In this document: positions 16,461-26,464 of the stretch, in pieces | Numbering within the stretch: the stretch's first letter is position 1 | How the letters are laid out: each line of letters starts with the position of its first letter | DNA from: Streptomyces noursei | GTDB taxonomy: Bacteria; Actinomycetota; Actinomycetes; Streptomycetales; Streptomycetaceae | DNA length: 64,000 bases | Reading direction: 5' to 3' | Assembly: GCF_016917755.1 (NCBI RefSeq) | Contig: NZ_CP070326.1 | Coordinates: 372,001-436,000 of the forward strand | Program-made: the position numbers and the translations under genes | The notes under the pieces: model-generated | Told to the model about the DNA's origin: nothing | What the model saw: the letters and a program-made list of their open reading frames with translations, nothing else | Database searches by the model: none

Positions 16461-17489
16461 ATGCGGTGGATGGACACGTTGGCGCATGAGGCCGAGCAGC
16501 GTCTGCCTGCTCCGGTCCTGACCTACTTCCGCCAGGGCGCCGGAGCCGGTCTGTCGGCCGCGGAAGCCGAGGCGCACTGGGACGCACTGCGTCTGCTGCC
16601 CCATGTGCTGCGGGACGTCAGCGTGGTCTCCACCGGCACCTCGGTGCTGGGATCCGCGGTCGACACACCGGTGCTGGTCGCCCCTACCACCTTGCAGCTT
16701 GCCGCACACGAGGAGGGCGAGGTCGCCATGCTGCGCGGTGCCGCCGCCGCGGGCTCGCTGATGTGCGTCTCCAGCAACGCGGGGGTGCCGTTCACGTCCC
16801 TGGCGGACTCCGGCCCATGGTGGGTGCAGGCGTACGTGCTGCGCGACAGGCAGCTGACCGTGGAACTGCTGGACCGTGCGCGGCAGGCTGGGGCCAAAGC
16901 CGTCGTTCTGACCGCGGACACCCCTGTTGTCGGGCAGAAACACAGCACCGGCCCGGGCGTATGGGAGACCGTTCCCCCGGAACATCTCCTGGCCAACGTC
17001 GACCAACAAGGCGTAGAAGCAGCGCAGTTGGAGAAGGCGGCCGACCTGACTCCGGCAACCATCGACTGGCTGCGCACCACCCTGGGCCTTCCGGTGGTGG
17101 TCAAGGGGGTGCTGCGCGCGGACGACGCCCGCGAGTGTGTGGCCGCCGGCGCGTCGGCGGTGTGGGTGTCCAACCACGGTGGCCGGCAGTTGGACGGCGC
17201 GATCGCAACGGCCCGGGCGCTGCGACCGGTCGCCGAGGCCCTGGCTGGCACGGACGCCGAAATCTATGTTGACGGCGGTATCCGCACGGGGCGGCACGCA
17301 CTCACCGCCCTCGCGCTGGGCGCCACGGCGGTTTTCGTCGGACGGCCGACGCTATGGGCGCTGACCGTCGGTGGAGCCGCCGGGGTGCAACGGCTGCTCA
17401 CCGAGCTCACCGCGGAGCTGGCCCATGCCATGGCCCTGGCAGGCACACCGGATATCCCCTCCCTCACCCGCGACCTCGTCTCCGGTTGA
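16461..17489 (+). CDS. FMN-dependent alpha-hydroxy-acid oxidase (lactate oxidase family)
   Basis: This 342-residue TIM-barrel flavoenzyme oxidises 2-hydroxy acids to 2-oxo acids. The catalytic His and substrate Arg lie in VSNHGGRQLDGA, FMN phosphate binding is in YVDGGIRTGRHAL and VFVGRPTLWAL, and the early LVAPTTLQLAAHEEGE block is typical. The ATG at 16461 has GGGGAGAG eight bases upstream. The frame stays open through the GTGGAC-type repeat upstream, but that part does not align with the family. The substrate is uncertain (lactate, mandelate and glycolate are family options). It is a second, diverged copy relative to the enzyme at 55731-56930. Confidence 0.88.
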   Translation: MRWMDTLAHEAEQRLPAPVLTYFRQGAGAGLSAAEAEAHWDALRLLPHVLRDVSVVSTGTSVLGSAVDTPVLVAPTTLQLAAHEEGEVAMLRGAAAAGSLMCVSSNAGVPFTSLADSGPWWVQAYVLRDRQLTVELLDRARQAGAKAVVLTADTPVVGQKHSTGPGVWETVPPEHLLANVDQQGVEAAQLEKAADLTPATIDWLRTTLGLPVVVKGVLRADDARECVAAGASAVWVSNHGGRQLDGAIATARALRPVAEALAGTDAEIYVDGGIRTGRHALTALALGATAVFVGRPTLWALTVGGAAGVQRLLTELTAELAHAMALAGTPDIPSLTRDLVSG

Positions 17490-17565
17490 GCACCAACGTC
17501 CCGCCGCACGAACCTCGTGCAACATTGCCGGCCCCGGCACCCTTTGATTGTGAACCTCCGGAAAC

Positions 17566-17599
17566 GGGTGGGGTGTTGGAGTTATCGAGCACCCCACCC
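17566..17599. terminator. Bidirectional hairpin terminator
   Basis: GGGTGGGGTG (17566-17575) pairs with CACCCCACCC (17590-17599) around a 14-base loop. It lies between the convergent hydroxy-acid oxidase and HAD-GT20 genes. The rest of the gap, 17600-17770, is a C-rich stretch with no gene recognised. Confidence 0.65.
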
Positions 17600-17770
17600 C
17601 ACCCCTCCCCTTCCTCCATCCTCCATCCTCCTGCCCCGACCCTGGCCCTGGCTCTGGCCCCTGCCACTGACTGCCCCTGCCTCGGAGGCGCGCGTGGGCG
17701 TCTCCCGGCGGACGTCGACCGATCGGCCGGTCGACCAGCAGCAGAGGCCATCACGCCGGAAGCCGGACCG

Positions 17771-19981
17771 CTATCCGGATGCTTCCTGGTGGGGCCCGCG
17801 TGCTCGTTGGATACCGGCGATGATGCTACGGGCCCAGGCAGCGGGCGACGGAGTGGTGAGCAGGGCGACGAGGCCCGCGGTGTGTGCCTCGCGCTGGGCG
17901 GGAGTCATGTCCAGGGCCTGACTCAGGACGTCGACCAGGTCCTGTGGGCTGTGCGGGTCGGTGAGCAGGGCGGCGGTGCCGAAGTGTTCGGCGGCTCCGG
18001 CCTCTCGGGACAGGACGAGTGCGCCCGAACGTCCGGTGGCGGCCTTGGCGACGATGTACTCCTGCGCGGTGAGGTTCATACCGTCGGCGAGCGAGGTCAC
18101 CCAGAACACGTCGGCCGCCAGGTAGTGGTCGACGACCTCGGGAAACGGCAGGGAGCAGGGGTGGTAGTCGATCGGGGACCAACCACGCGCCGCGAAGCGG
18201 GCGTTGAGTGTGTCGATGGCGTCTTCGAGCTCGGCGCGGGTGGTGTCGTAGGCGTGGATGCCCGGCTCGGGCGGCGGGCAGATCAGGCGGAAGCGGAGTC
18301 GGCCGCGTAGTTCGGGGCGCGCTTCGAGGAGCGTGGCGAAGGCGCGGATCTTCTGGACCGGGGCCTTGGCGTAGTCGAGGCGTTCGACGGACAGGACCAG
18401 CAGGGTGTCGTCGTCGCAGGCAGGGCGGGAAAGGGCCAGGGTGGCGACGGCCTGGCGGTCGATTCCCAGGGGGTGGACGCCGGTGCGCGGCGGGTGGGTG
18501 GCGTCGGCGAGGAGGTCGTGGAAATGGCGGGCGGAGGAGGCGGTGTGGAAGCCGGCCCAGTCCAGTTGGGCGAGGGAGGAGCGCAGCTGTTCGGCGACCG
18601 GGAGCTGCCGGAAGATGTCCGGGTGGGGGAAGGGCGTGTGGTGGAACAGGCCGATGTGCAGGTCGGGCCGTCGGGACCGGAGGATGCCCGGGACCAGCCA
18701 GAGGTTGTAGTCGTGCAACCAGACCGTCCCTCCGTGTTCCGCGTGCGTGCCGAGGTGGCGGGCGAAGTCCTCGTTGAACGCCTCGTAGTCGGCCCACTGG
18801 GACGTCGTGTGGCGGATGAGGTGCGGTTGGGACATCAGCGCGGGCCACAGCGTTTCTTTGCACGCGCCGTGGAAGTAACCCGCCCACCGTCGGGTCGGCA
18901 CCGGCAGGAAGGCCATGGGAAGGTGGGTGGGGGGTTCGGGTACACCGGCGGGGACATGAGGCGGGTCGCCTGTGGGCACACCGGCCGATTCGCCGGCCGA
19001 CTCGCCAGCAGGGATGCCGCCTGGGACGCCTGCTGGATCGTCCTGGACGAGGGCGGCGGCCCAGATCGCGGTGGAGGCGTGTGGGCTACCGTCGGCGAGG
19101 GCGGAGGTCAGGGTCGGGAGGATTCCGTTGGGACTCATGGGGCGGTGCCACTGGCCGCGGGTCCAGTGCAGCGGCGGGCGGTGATACCCGATGACCACCG
19201 GTGCGGAGTCCCGTACCCACCCGAGGTGTTCCAGGGCGGAGAGGATCGCGGCGGCGCCATGGAGCTCGGTCCGGTACACGCGGCCGGTCGTGGGTACTTG
19301 TGCGGACAGCCCCGGCTCGGCGTTGCCGACGACCACTCCGTGGGTGCCGAGGCCGAACATCGAGAGGTCGTTGAGGGAGTCGCCGGCCACGAGGATCCGG
19401 GTGGTGGGCCACTGGAGTTTGCGGGCCAGCTGGCGGACTGCCGGACCCTTGCCTGCCTGGGGCGGCAGGACGTCGAAGTAGCGACCGTCGGAGTATGTCC
19501 ATGAGCAGCCCAAGTCCTCGACGGCCGCCGTGAGATGTCCGGTGAGGTGTTGCGGGGACAGGTAGTACGAGCAGCGGCCTTCCTGAGCCACACCGTCTTG
19601 GTAGGTGAGCTGCGGGAACCGGCGGGCGAGGGCCGCGCGGACCCGGTCGTGGCCCGGCCAGCCCGCGCGGAGCTGGGCTTCCAGGACATCGACGTGGCTC
19701 ATGTCGGTGGCGTCGACGACGCTCGCCCCGACGTCCGCGATAATCCACCGGGGCGGCGGAACGAGCTGATCGCGGTGGAGCAGGGCCTGGACGGACGACA
19801 GTCCGCGGCCGGTCGCGAAGACGACCGTGATCTCCGGGTGACGCTCCAACGCCCGGCGTAACCGCCGCCGGCCGTCCTCGTCGCCTCCCAGCAGGGTGCC
19901 GTCCAGGTCGGTCACCAACACCTTGACGTTGGTGTGCGCCGGCTGCACACCGGCGTCGGCACGGCTCGCTCTTTCGGCCAT
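17771..19981 (-). CDS. HAD phosphatase - GT20 glycosyltransferase fusion (glucosylglycerol- or trehalose-phosphate type)
   Basis: This 736-residue protein has an N-terminal HAD-IIB phosphatase (residues about 20-265; DLDGTLLGG nucleophile loop, AGDSLNDLSMF metal site). A Gly/Pro/Ala-rich linker with repeated AGESAGE/AGVPTGD units (about 320-355) follows, then a GT20 domain to the end. GT20 landmarks are WLHDYNLWLVPG, LFHHTPFPHPDIFRQLP, VERLDYAKAP (phosphate-binding Arg and Lys) and LADGMNLTAQEYIVAK. Eukaryotic and many bacterial trehalose fusions have the opposite order. HAD-first GT20 proteins are known as bifunctional glucosylglycerol-phosphate synthase/phosphatases in Pseudomonas relatives. 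Either compatible solute is possible. GAGAGGGG precedes the ATG, and a 12-bp hairpin lies about 50 bp upstream. Confidence 0.8.
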   Translation of the reverse strand: MAERASRADAGVQPAHTNVKVLVTDLDGTLLGGDEDGRRRLRRALERHPEITVVFATGRGLSSVQALLHRDQLVPPPRWIIADVGASVVDATDMSHVDVLEAQLRAGWPGHDRVRAALARRFPQLTYQDGVAQEGRCSYYLSPQHLTGHLTAAVEDLGCSWTYSDGRYFDVLPPQAGKGPAVRQLARKLQWPTTRILVAGDSLNDLSMFGLGTHGVVVGNAEPGLSAQVPTTGRVYRTELHGAAAILSALEHLGWVRDSAPVVIGYHRPPLHWTRGQWHRPMSPNGILPTLTSALADGSPHASTAIWAAALVQDDPAGVPGGIPAGESAGESAGVPTGDPPHVPAGVPEPPTHLPMAFLPVPTRRWAGYFHGACKETLWPALMSQPHLIRHTTSQWADYEAFNEDFARHLGTHAEHGGTVWLHDYNLWLVPGILRSRRPDLHIGLFHHTPFPHPDIFRQLPVAEQLRSSLAQLDWAGFHTASSARHFHDLLADATHPPRTGVHPLGIDRQAVATLALSRPACDDDTLLVLSVERLDYAKAPVQKIRAFATLLEARPELRGRLRFRLICPPPEPGIHAYDTTRAELEDAIDTLNARFAARGWSPIDYHPCSLPFPEVVDHYLAADVFWVTSLADGMNLTAQEYIVAKAATGRSGALVLSREAGAAEHFGTAALLTDPHSPQDLVDVLSQALDMTPAQREAHTAGLVALLTTPSPAAWARSIIAGIQRARGPHQEASG

Positions 19982-20680
19982 GGGCCCCTCTCGTCGTCGG
20001 CGTGCTCAATGTCGGTCGGCCGTCGGGCCTGGGGTCTGTCCGACCCTGCCCCGTCGGACAGACCCTAACCGCTAAGCATGCCCGGCAGGAGGGCCAGTTC
20101 GTCACCCCATCGCGGGCAACGGACGCCGTCCCGCCCCTGCCCACGCCGCCGCCCGCGGCCCCTTCCCTGCAACGCGGGAAAGTGCCGGGGCTCCCCGGTG
20201 CGACCCGCCGACCTGAGGTGGCCGCCGTCGCTCGGGACAGGCAGGGGTGGGTCCTCGACTGCGCGCGGCTCGCGTGACCGACCACGGACGGCAAACCACC
20301 GCCCAATCTGTTGCGCCGGCGCCGACGTTGCCCGGTGTGCGCGCCGACGCCTGCGCCGTTTGCCTCACGGGGCAGTCGCACGCCCCCCGAACAGGCTTGC
20401 CGCACCGGGACACGGCAAGTTGAGTGGTCCGTACCCCATCACCGGCCTCGTCGGGCTTTCCAACGGCACGCCTTCCCTGCAGTCACGCCGCCGCGACGGA
20501 ATCGCCTTCCGCCGCTACCAGGCAACCGGACCCCGTGGAAGCGCACCGCCCGCCCATCTCAGTCGGCGGGCCGGCTTCATCTGCTCATCCCAAGCCCGCG
20601 GGGCCCGTGCACTGCCGTCGGTCGACAGCGCAGTCCCGGCCGCCTCGCTCGGGTGCTCCCCGTCCGGAAGAAGCAACACC
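19982..20680. other. Long intergenic gap between divergent genes
   Basis: The 699 bp separate the HAD-GT20 gene (minus) from the terpene synthase (plus). No frame gives recognisable protein. The clearest element is a hairpin at 20032-20065. The remainder is unremarkable high-GC sequence that presumably contains the terpene synthase promoter, which I could not pinpoint. Confidence 0.6.
20032..20065. promoter_or_regulatory. Long perfect inverted repeat upstream of the HAD-GT20 gene
   Basis: GGGTCTGTCCGA (20032-20043) is the exact reverse complement of TCGGACAGACCC (20054-20065), with a 10-base loop. It starts 51 bp upstream of the HAD-GT20 ATG. It could be a leader hairpin of that transcript, an operator or a terminator for something now lost. 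There is no evidence to choose among these. Confidence 0.55.
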
Positions 20681-21670
20681 ATGCCGCAGGACACCGTGTT
20701 CGTCCTCCCGTTTTCGCCGCGCGTCAGCCCCGACGTCGAAGCGGCACGGCACCGCAGCCTTGCCTGGTGCCGCCGCCAGAACCTGGTGACCCACCCCGTC
20801 GACGAGCAGCGCTTCCTCCGCTGGGACATCGCCGGGCTGATGGCCACCTGGTGCCCCGAGGCGAGTCGGGACCAGCTGGACCTGACGGTGGACGCAGTCG
20901 TGGTGGCCACCTTCCTGGACGATCACATCGACAGTCCCCTGGCCGATCAGCCGGACCAGGTCGACGTCGTCTGCCGCGACTTCACCACTGTCATCGCCTC
21001 CGAAGGCTCCTCCCCGCCGCACGCCGGTCCGCTGGTCACGGCGTTCGCGGAGGTCTGGCGCCGCCTGGCCCACGGCGCCACACCGGGTTGGCTGGAGCGC
21101 ACCGGGCAGCACTGGCAGTGGTATGTCGGCGCCTACACGCAGGAGGCCAACAACCGTGCGCACCGCAGGATCCCGACCCGGGCCGAGCACTTCGCCCTGC
21201 GCCGCAGGTCGGGCTTCGTCTACGCCATGTTGGACCTCAGTCAGAAGGCATACGGCTTCGAACTCCCCCACCGTCTCTACGCCCATCCCGTGCTGCGTCG
21301 AATGCTGGACATCACCGCGGACGTCGTGGACACCCTCAACGACGTGCACTCCCTGGAGAAGGAGGAGTCCCGCGGCGACCTCCACAACCTGGTGCTCGTC
21401 ATCGAGCACGAACAGGGCTGTGACCGGCGCACCAGCATCCGGGAGATCCAACGGATGATCACGTCCTGGTGCGAGGAGTTCCGCACCCTGGAGCGCCAGC
21501 TGACGGCCCCCGGGGCGGGGCAGGACGCCGACGTCGCAGGCCGGATGGCCGATGCGATGCGCTCCGCCATGAGCGGCTATCTGCACTGGAGCAGGACATG
21601 CGCACGGTACTCGCGGCTGGTTCCTCCGGGCGAGTCGGCCCTCGTCACCGATCTCCTCAAGGAGCACTGA
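20681..21670 (+). CDS. Class I terpene synthase
   Basis: This 329-residue terpene cyclase has both metal-binding motifs of class I enzymes: the acidic motif DDHID at residues 80-84 (ATFLDDHID) and the NSE triad in NDVHSLEKE. There is also a conserved RY-type pair near the C terminus (CARYSR). The length is normal for bacterial mono- or sesquiterpene synthases, and the product cannot be predicted. The ATG follows GGAAGAAG at a short distance. Two bases after its stop begins a decayed FAD-dependent monooxygenase, so the ancestral cluster probably made an oxidised terpene. The precursor-supply genes ispG and polyprenyl synthase lie about 18 kb away. Confidence 0.88.
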   Translation: MPQDTVFVLPFSPRVSPDVEAARHRSLAWCRRQNLVTHPVDEQRFLRWDIAGLMATWCPEASRDQLDLTVDAVVVATFLDDHIDSPLADQPDQVDVVCRDFTTVIASEGSSPPHAGPLVTAFAEVWRRLAHGATPGWLERTGQHWQWYVGAYTQEANNRAHRRIPTRAEHFALRRRSGFVYAMLDLSQKAYGFELPHRLYAHPVLRRMLDITADVVDTLNDVHSLEKEESRGDLHNLVLVIEHEQGCDRRTSIREIQRMITSWCEEFRTLERQLTAPGAGQDADVAGRMADAMRSAMSGYLHWSRTCARYSRLVPPGESALVTDLLKEH

Positions 21671-21684
21671 CCGTGGTCCGGCTC

Positions 21685-22665
<981 letters not shown>

Positions 22666-22888
22666 GCGAAACCGGACGTCCCTCACCTGTGGTGGGGCCG
22701 CACCCCGCACACACCAACCGAACCTGGCGCCCCAACCGCCCAGGCACCGCCGCCACCCCCCATCGCTCCCCCACCCCGCACGCCATAGCGACGCAAGTCA
22801 CGAACCTGCGCCAACCGGCAGATCCGCCAGATCCGCCAACACCCAGCCAGAGGCCCGGCACATGTCTCTCGACGCGGCTGGCTGACCA

Positions 22889-23380
22889 TCAAGCCTGCGG
22901 TTCGGAACGCAGTCCCACGGCGCTGCGCTCCACGACACCCGCCGCAAGCTCGCTGCTCCCCGAAGGACTGCGCGTCAACTCCGCAAGCTCCGACCGGAGT
23001 TCGACAGCCGACTCACCAAGGACGATCGCGCCGAGAACGAGCTCCAGCATCAGGCGGTCGTACGCGTCGCCCATGCTCCGATAACGCCGGGGATCGGACT
23101 CCGCCACGGCCGACGCGATCCTCTTCCCGCCTCCGGACACGGAAGCAAAGGACACCTCATAGATCCCGTGCCCGGTCCAACTTCGGTGTATGAAGACGAC
23201 ATCGCCCTCGGCAAAGACGTTCCATCTCTCATCCATACTCTGGGCTTGATATCCCAGCCGGATTCGGTGCCACTCCGCGTCGGTCCAGATCCGGTCCGGT
23301 AGCTGAGCAACCGCCCTCGGCACCGTGATGGTCGTAAGGCGACGGAACGACTCTCTGGTCAGCGATGCGTCGGCAGTCAT
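22889..23380 (-). CDS. Conserved hypothetical protein
   Basis: I do not recognise this 163-residue protein. It is hydrophilic and looks like a real soluble protein: an N-terminal helical part, a beta-rich centre (WNVFAEGDVVFIHRSWTGHGIYEVSFA) and a long C-terminal helix with regularly spaced leucines and glutamates. There is no signal peptide or catalytic motif. Arg/Asp-rich surfaces and the central WxxxxEGDVVFIHRSW strand pair could help recognise a family by profile search. It stands alone on the minus strand beside the FAD monooxygenase remnant, with 177 bp separating its start from the TetR stop. Confidence 0.65.
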   Translation of the reverse strand: MTADASLTRESFRRLTTITVPRAVAQLPDRIWTDAEWHRIRLGYQAQSMDERWNVFAEGDVVFIHRSWTGHGIYEVSFASVSGGGKRIASAVAESDPRRYRSMGDAYDRLMLELVLGAIVLGESAVELRSELAELTRSPSGSSELAAGVVERSAVGLRSEPQA

Positions 23381-23557
23381 GACGCGATCTTACGAAGGCA
23401 TCGTCGACACGGGCTCACACCCGTCGATCCCGCCCGGACGCCCCGCGCCGCCCGCACCGACGCGACGCGTGAGAGCGCAACCGCCAACTACCAACGCCGC
23501 GCCTGCCGACACAGACCGAGGACCTCACCCTTGGGCTCCGCTCAGCCATCGCCGCCG

Positions 23558-24139
23558 TCACGTGGCAAGGCGTCGCACCAGGGCGACCAAGGCGTCGCGC
23601 TCAGCGTCGGGACCTACCTGCTCCACCGCGGGGGCCAGCATCCGGGCAAGCTGGGGCAGGGTGAACCAGGAGACGGTGAGTGCGATCACCGCGCGCATCA
23701 GTTGGCTCGCCTCCACGCTTTCTGTGACCGCACCCGCCTTCTGAGCTGCGGCGATGACCGCGATCTTCTCCGCGTAGTGGTCGGTGCGCCGGCCCTCGGC
23801 CGCCACCCGGTCCTGGCACAGCAGCCCCTCCCACGCCAGCAGCCGTACGAAGTGCGGATGCCGGCGGTGGTAGTCGAAGATGCGCCCCGCGTAGTCACCC
23901 AGGTCGGCCGCCTGTTCCGGGGTGAGCGGGACGGCGGCCGCGATCTTCTCCAGCTCGGATTCCAACACCGCGACGAACAGCTTCTCCTTGCTGCCGAAGT
24001 ACTGGTAGATCCGCTCCTTGTTGATCCCGGCGCGGGTTGCGACACGCGCGACACGGGCGCCCTCAGGCCCGTACTCGGCGAACTCTTCGACCGCGGCGTC
24101 GAGCAGCAGCCGTTTCGTGCGTGCGGTGTCCCAGGCCAT
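23558..24139 (-). CDS. TetR family repressor
   Basis: This 193-residue regulator has an N-terminal TetR helix-turn-helix (ARVATRAGINKERIYQYFGSK) and a C-terminal part resembling the TetR_C domain with DYHRRHPHFVRLLAWEGL. It is divergent from a small membrane protein. The intervening 116 bp carry two dyads with CAACC/GGTTG arms (24161-24174 and 24202-24217), its likely operators. The gene probably represses itself and the membrane protein gene. Confidence 0.88.
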   Translation of the reverse strand: MAWDTARTKRLLLDAAVEEFAEYGPEGARVARVATRAGINKERIYQYFGSKEKLFVAVLESELEKIAAAVPLTPEQAADLGDYAGRIFDYHRRHPHFVRLLAWEGLLCQDRVAAEGRRTDHYAEKIAVIAAAQKAGAVTESVEASQLMRAVIALTVSWFTLPQLARMLAPAVEQVGPDAERDALVALVRRLAT

Positions 24140-24160
24140 GCGCCGACCCTAACCCATCTC

Positions 24161-24217
24161 CAACCGATCGGTTGCAGACGGAGTCCGCCACATGCCAGAC
24201 TCCAACCCGCTGGTTGG
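24161..24217. promoter_or_regulatory. Paired CAACC-4-GGTTG operators
   Basis: CAACCGATCGGTTG (24161-24174) is a perfect 14-bp palindrome. CCAACCCGCTGGTTGG (24202-24217) shares the same arms with another centre. The centres are 42 bp apart, four helical turns, so two dimers would lie on one face of the DNA between the divergent TetR and membrane-protein genes. Confidence 0.75.
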
Positions 24218-24255
24218 AAATCGCCTCTCCAACCCCCTTTCATCAGGAGATATCC

Positions 24256-24510
24256 ATGCCCTCGAACGCGCCGGCCACCGCCACCAGCGCCGCCGCTCCG
24301 TCGATCCACCGGCGGGCGCTGATCACCTGGCTGGCCGTCTACCCCACCATCACGCTCGTCCTCGGGCTGCTCGGCCCGATCACCGCCCACCTGCCGCTGC
24401 TGCTACGGACGCTGATCCTGACCGCGATCGTCGTCCCCATAGCCGCCTATGCCCTCATCCCCGCACTGATGAAGGCCAACGCGGCCCTCACCCGGCGCCG
24501 CACTCGCTGA
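24256..24510 (+). CDS. Small two-helix membrane protein (DUF2798-like)
   Basis: This 84-residue protein has a short polar N terminus, two hydrophobic helices (ALITWLAVYPTITLVLGLL and TLILTAIVVPIAAYALIPAL) and a basic tail. The size and layout fit small proteins such as DUF2798, though similarity is weak. AGGAG precedes the ATG at 24256. It is divergent from the TetR gene and sits just behind the second operator, so it is probably induced when that repressor lets go. A role in membrane stress or export is only a guess. Confidence 0.65.
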   Translation: MPSNAPATATSAAAPSIHRRALITWLAVYPTITLVLGLLGPITAHLPLLLRTLILTAIVVPIAAYALIPALMKANAALTRRRTR

Positions 24511-24945
24511 CCCGGCCGCCAACCACTGTCCCGTGGGCCGCCCACTACCCGCCCGATCGACCCGCCACGCCGCGCCAGGCACGGCTCCCACCTCGCCGTG
24601 CGCTCGTACGGCGGATCGACCAAGGCCCCTCAGGGCTGCCCGCATCCGGTCCGAGTCCGATCGATCGAGGGCGACCCACCTCGAAACGCAACGTGATCGA
24701 CGACAGAGGGCGGCGACGATGGATAGACGATGGATAGCGGCCACAAGGGCGGGTGGTTGCGCCTGGTCGCATCGTCGATAATGCCCAGACGCTGCATGAA
24801 CGTCGAGGATCGCAAGTCAGCCCGAAGACGCAACTTCCCTATCAAAATGCGCCATTTCATTAACTTGCGGGAACCCTGTGCTGCAGCATCGACTCCTCAC
24901 CCGTAGAGACGCACACCGGTGCGTCCGGCACGAAGTGGGGGCAAT
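24511..24945. other. Intergenic gap with no gene recognised
   Basis: These 435 bp lie between the small membrane protein gene and the secreted protein gene, both on the plus strand. No frame shows protein-like composition. The last 80 bp are relatively AT-rich and probably hold the promoter of the downstream gene. Confidence 0.55.
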
Positions 24946-26049
24946 ATGACACATAAGGCGCAACGGTCCGTGAGAGCGCGGAAGGCGACCGCCGGCTCCG
25001 CGGCGGCGGTGGTCGGCGGACTGGCCCTGCTGATCGGGACCGCGGCACCTGGGCAAGCGGCCACCGCGGCGGCGGCTGCGGGGGCACGGTCCGCGCCGAG
25101 CTGCGGGGCCGCTGCGACGGCGCCCATGGCTGCGGCAACGCGGCCGAACGCCGCAGTAGGGGCGGAAACGGCCCCAGGCACGGGCCTGACCGGCAGTCCG
25201 GCCCCGGCCGTCACCGGAGATGCGGCTCAGCAGCTCGCCTACAGCCTCGCTCCGGAGGCGCCGATCGGCCTCTGGGCGTCCTCGAACCTCACCCTGCGCA
25301 CCCCGGTCTCCCAGGGCACTGTCCGTCTGGACGTCACCACACAAGGCTTCATCGCGGCTTCTCTTCTGATGCAGCGTTATGACGAGAAGAGCCACCGCTG
25401 GGTCGATCTGGACGTCCAGCCCACCGGCACCGAGAAGCCGGACAAGGGGGCGTTCTCGTTCCCCCTCTCGGTGGCAGCGAGCCCCGACCACCCCGCCACG
25501 GTGGCTCTCCGGGTCCAGGCCATCGACCGTCCCGGCCGTCTGGCCGTGACCGCTTCGGTCAACGACGGCCACGGCCACACCTACCGCGCCCCGACGCGCA
25601 ACACCGTCGTCGACCGGCCCACCACCACGGTCACGGGCTGGCCGCGCGGTGCCAGCCTGGTGCGTGGCGGTGCGGCGAAGGAGTTCGAGCTCACGGTCAA
25701 GAACACCACCAAGCGAGCCTACCCGGCACTCAACGCCGAGTACTTCGCCTACGGTCAGAGCGACGGTCGCGCCCTGGCTCCCAAGGACCTGGTGCTGCAG
25801 CAGTACGTGCCAGGCCAGGGGTGGCAGCGTGTGTCGCTGGTGCCCGGCGGCTGCGACCCAGGCATGGGCGCCGAGCTGATCCCGACCGCGAAGAAGCCGC
25901 TGGCACCCGGCGCCACCGCCGTGTACCGGATGCGTGTGGCCGTCGCGGGAGACGCTCCCCTGGTCAACGTGGAAGCGGGTGTGTCGGTGGGTGCCGGCAA
26001 CACGTCGTTCCACTACCAGAACTTGCCGTTCAAGATTCGCGGCAAGTAG
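24946..26049 (+). CDS. Secreted protein of unknown function
   Basis: This 367-residue protein begins with a clear export signal: basic start (MTHKAQRSVRARKA), hydrophobic AVVGGLALLIGTAA and a cleavage site near GQAATA. A long Ala/Pro-rich low-complexity stretch follows to about residue 95. The mature part reads as two beta-sandwich-like units (about 100-215 and 225-365) with alternating strands (TLRTPVSQGTVRLDVTTQGF; KEFELTVKNTTKRAYPALNAEY). This resembles extracellular adhesion or stalk domains of actinomycetes. There is no LPXTG sorting signal. It stands alone and ends in a strong terminator. Confidence 0.75.
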   Translation: MTHKAQRSVRARKATAGSAAAVVGGLALLIGTAAPGQAATAAAAAGARSAPSCGAAATAPMAAATRPNAAVGAETAPGTGLTGSPAPAVTGDAAQQLAYSLAPEAPIGLWASSNLTLRTPVSQGTVRLDVTTQGFIAASLLMQRYDEKSHRWVDLDVQPTGTEKPDKGAFSFPLSVAASPDHPATVALRVQAIDRPGRLAVTASVNDGHGHTYRAPTRNTVVDRPTTTVTGWPRGASLVRGGAAKEFELTVKNTTKRAYPALNAEYFAYGQSDGRALAPKDLVLQQYVPGQGWQRVSLVPGGCDPGMGAELIPTAKKPLAPGATAVYRMRVAVAGDAPLVNVEAGVSVGAGNTSFHYQNLPFKIRGK

Positions 26050-26076
26050 CACCTGACGAGCACCTCGCTCGCCCAC

Positions 26077-26126
26077 GGGGAGTCGAAGGGTAGAGAGGCC
26101 CAGCGCCTCTTCGCCTTCGACTCCCC
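26077..26126 (+). terminator. Strong terminator after the secreted protein gene
   Basis: GGGGAGTCGAAGG (26077-26089) pairs with CCTTCGACTCCCC (26114-26126), and an inner GAGAGGC/GCCTCTTC region extends the stem. It starts 28 bp after the stop codon. The rest of the gap to 26464 holds no recognised gene. Confidence 0.85.
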
Positions 26127-26464
26127 GTCGGCGTGTGCGGCAGACGTCAGGTGCGTATCCACCAACGTCCGCGGAAGGGCCCGCAGCCTACGGGGACCAC
26201 CGGAGTGTCACCAACCTGACCAACGACCCGCGTAATTCCGCTAGTTCGGTCAGTGGCAGCTCCCGCTCTCGCGTCCACCTCCCTCCCCACCCCCGGCCTT
26301 TCACGTCGATTCCATCGAGCCTTTCTACCGTCCTTCCTGACGTCTTCGCGGTGCGCAATGCCTGAGACGCGCGCTCTGCCGTCGGGCTGCCTGTCCGGCA
26401 GCCGAGCAGTGGCGCCGGCTCACCGCGGATACGTGCCAATCCGGCTGAGACAGAGAGGCACGTC

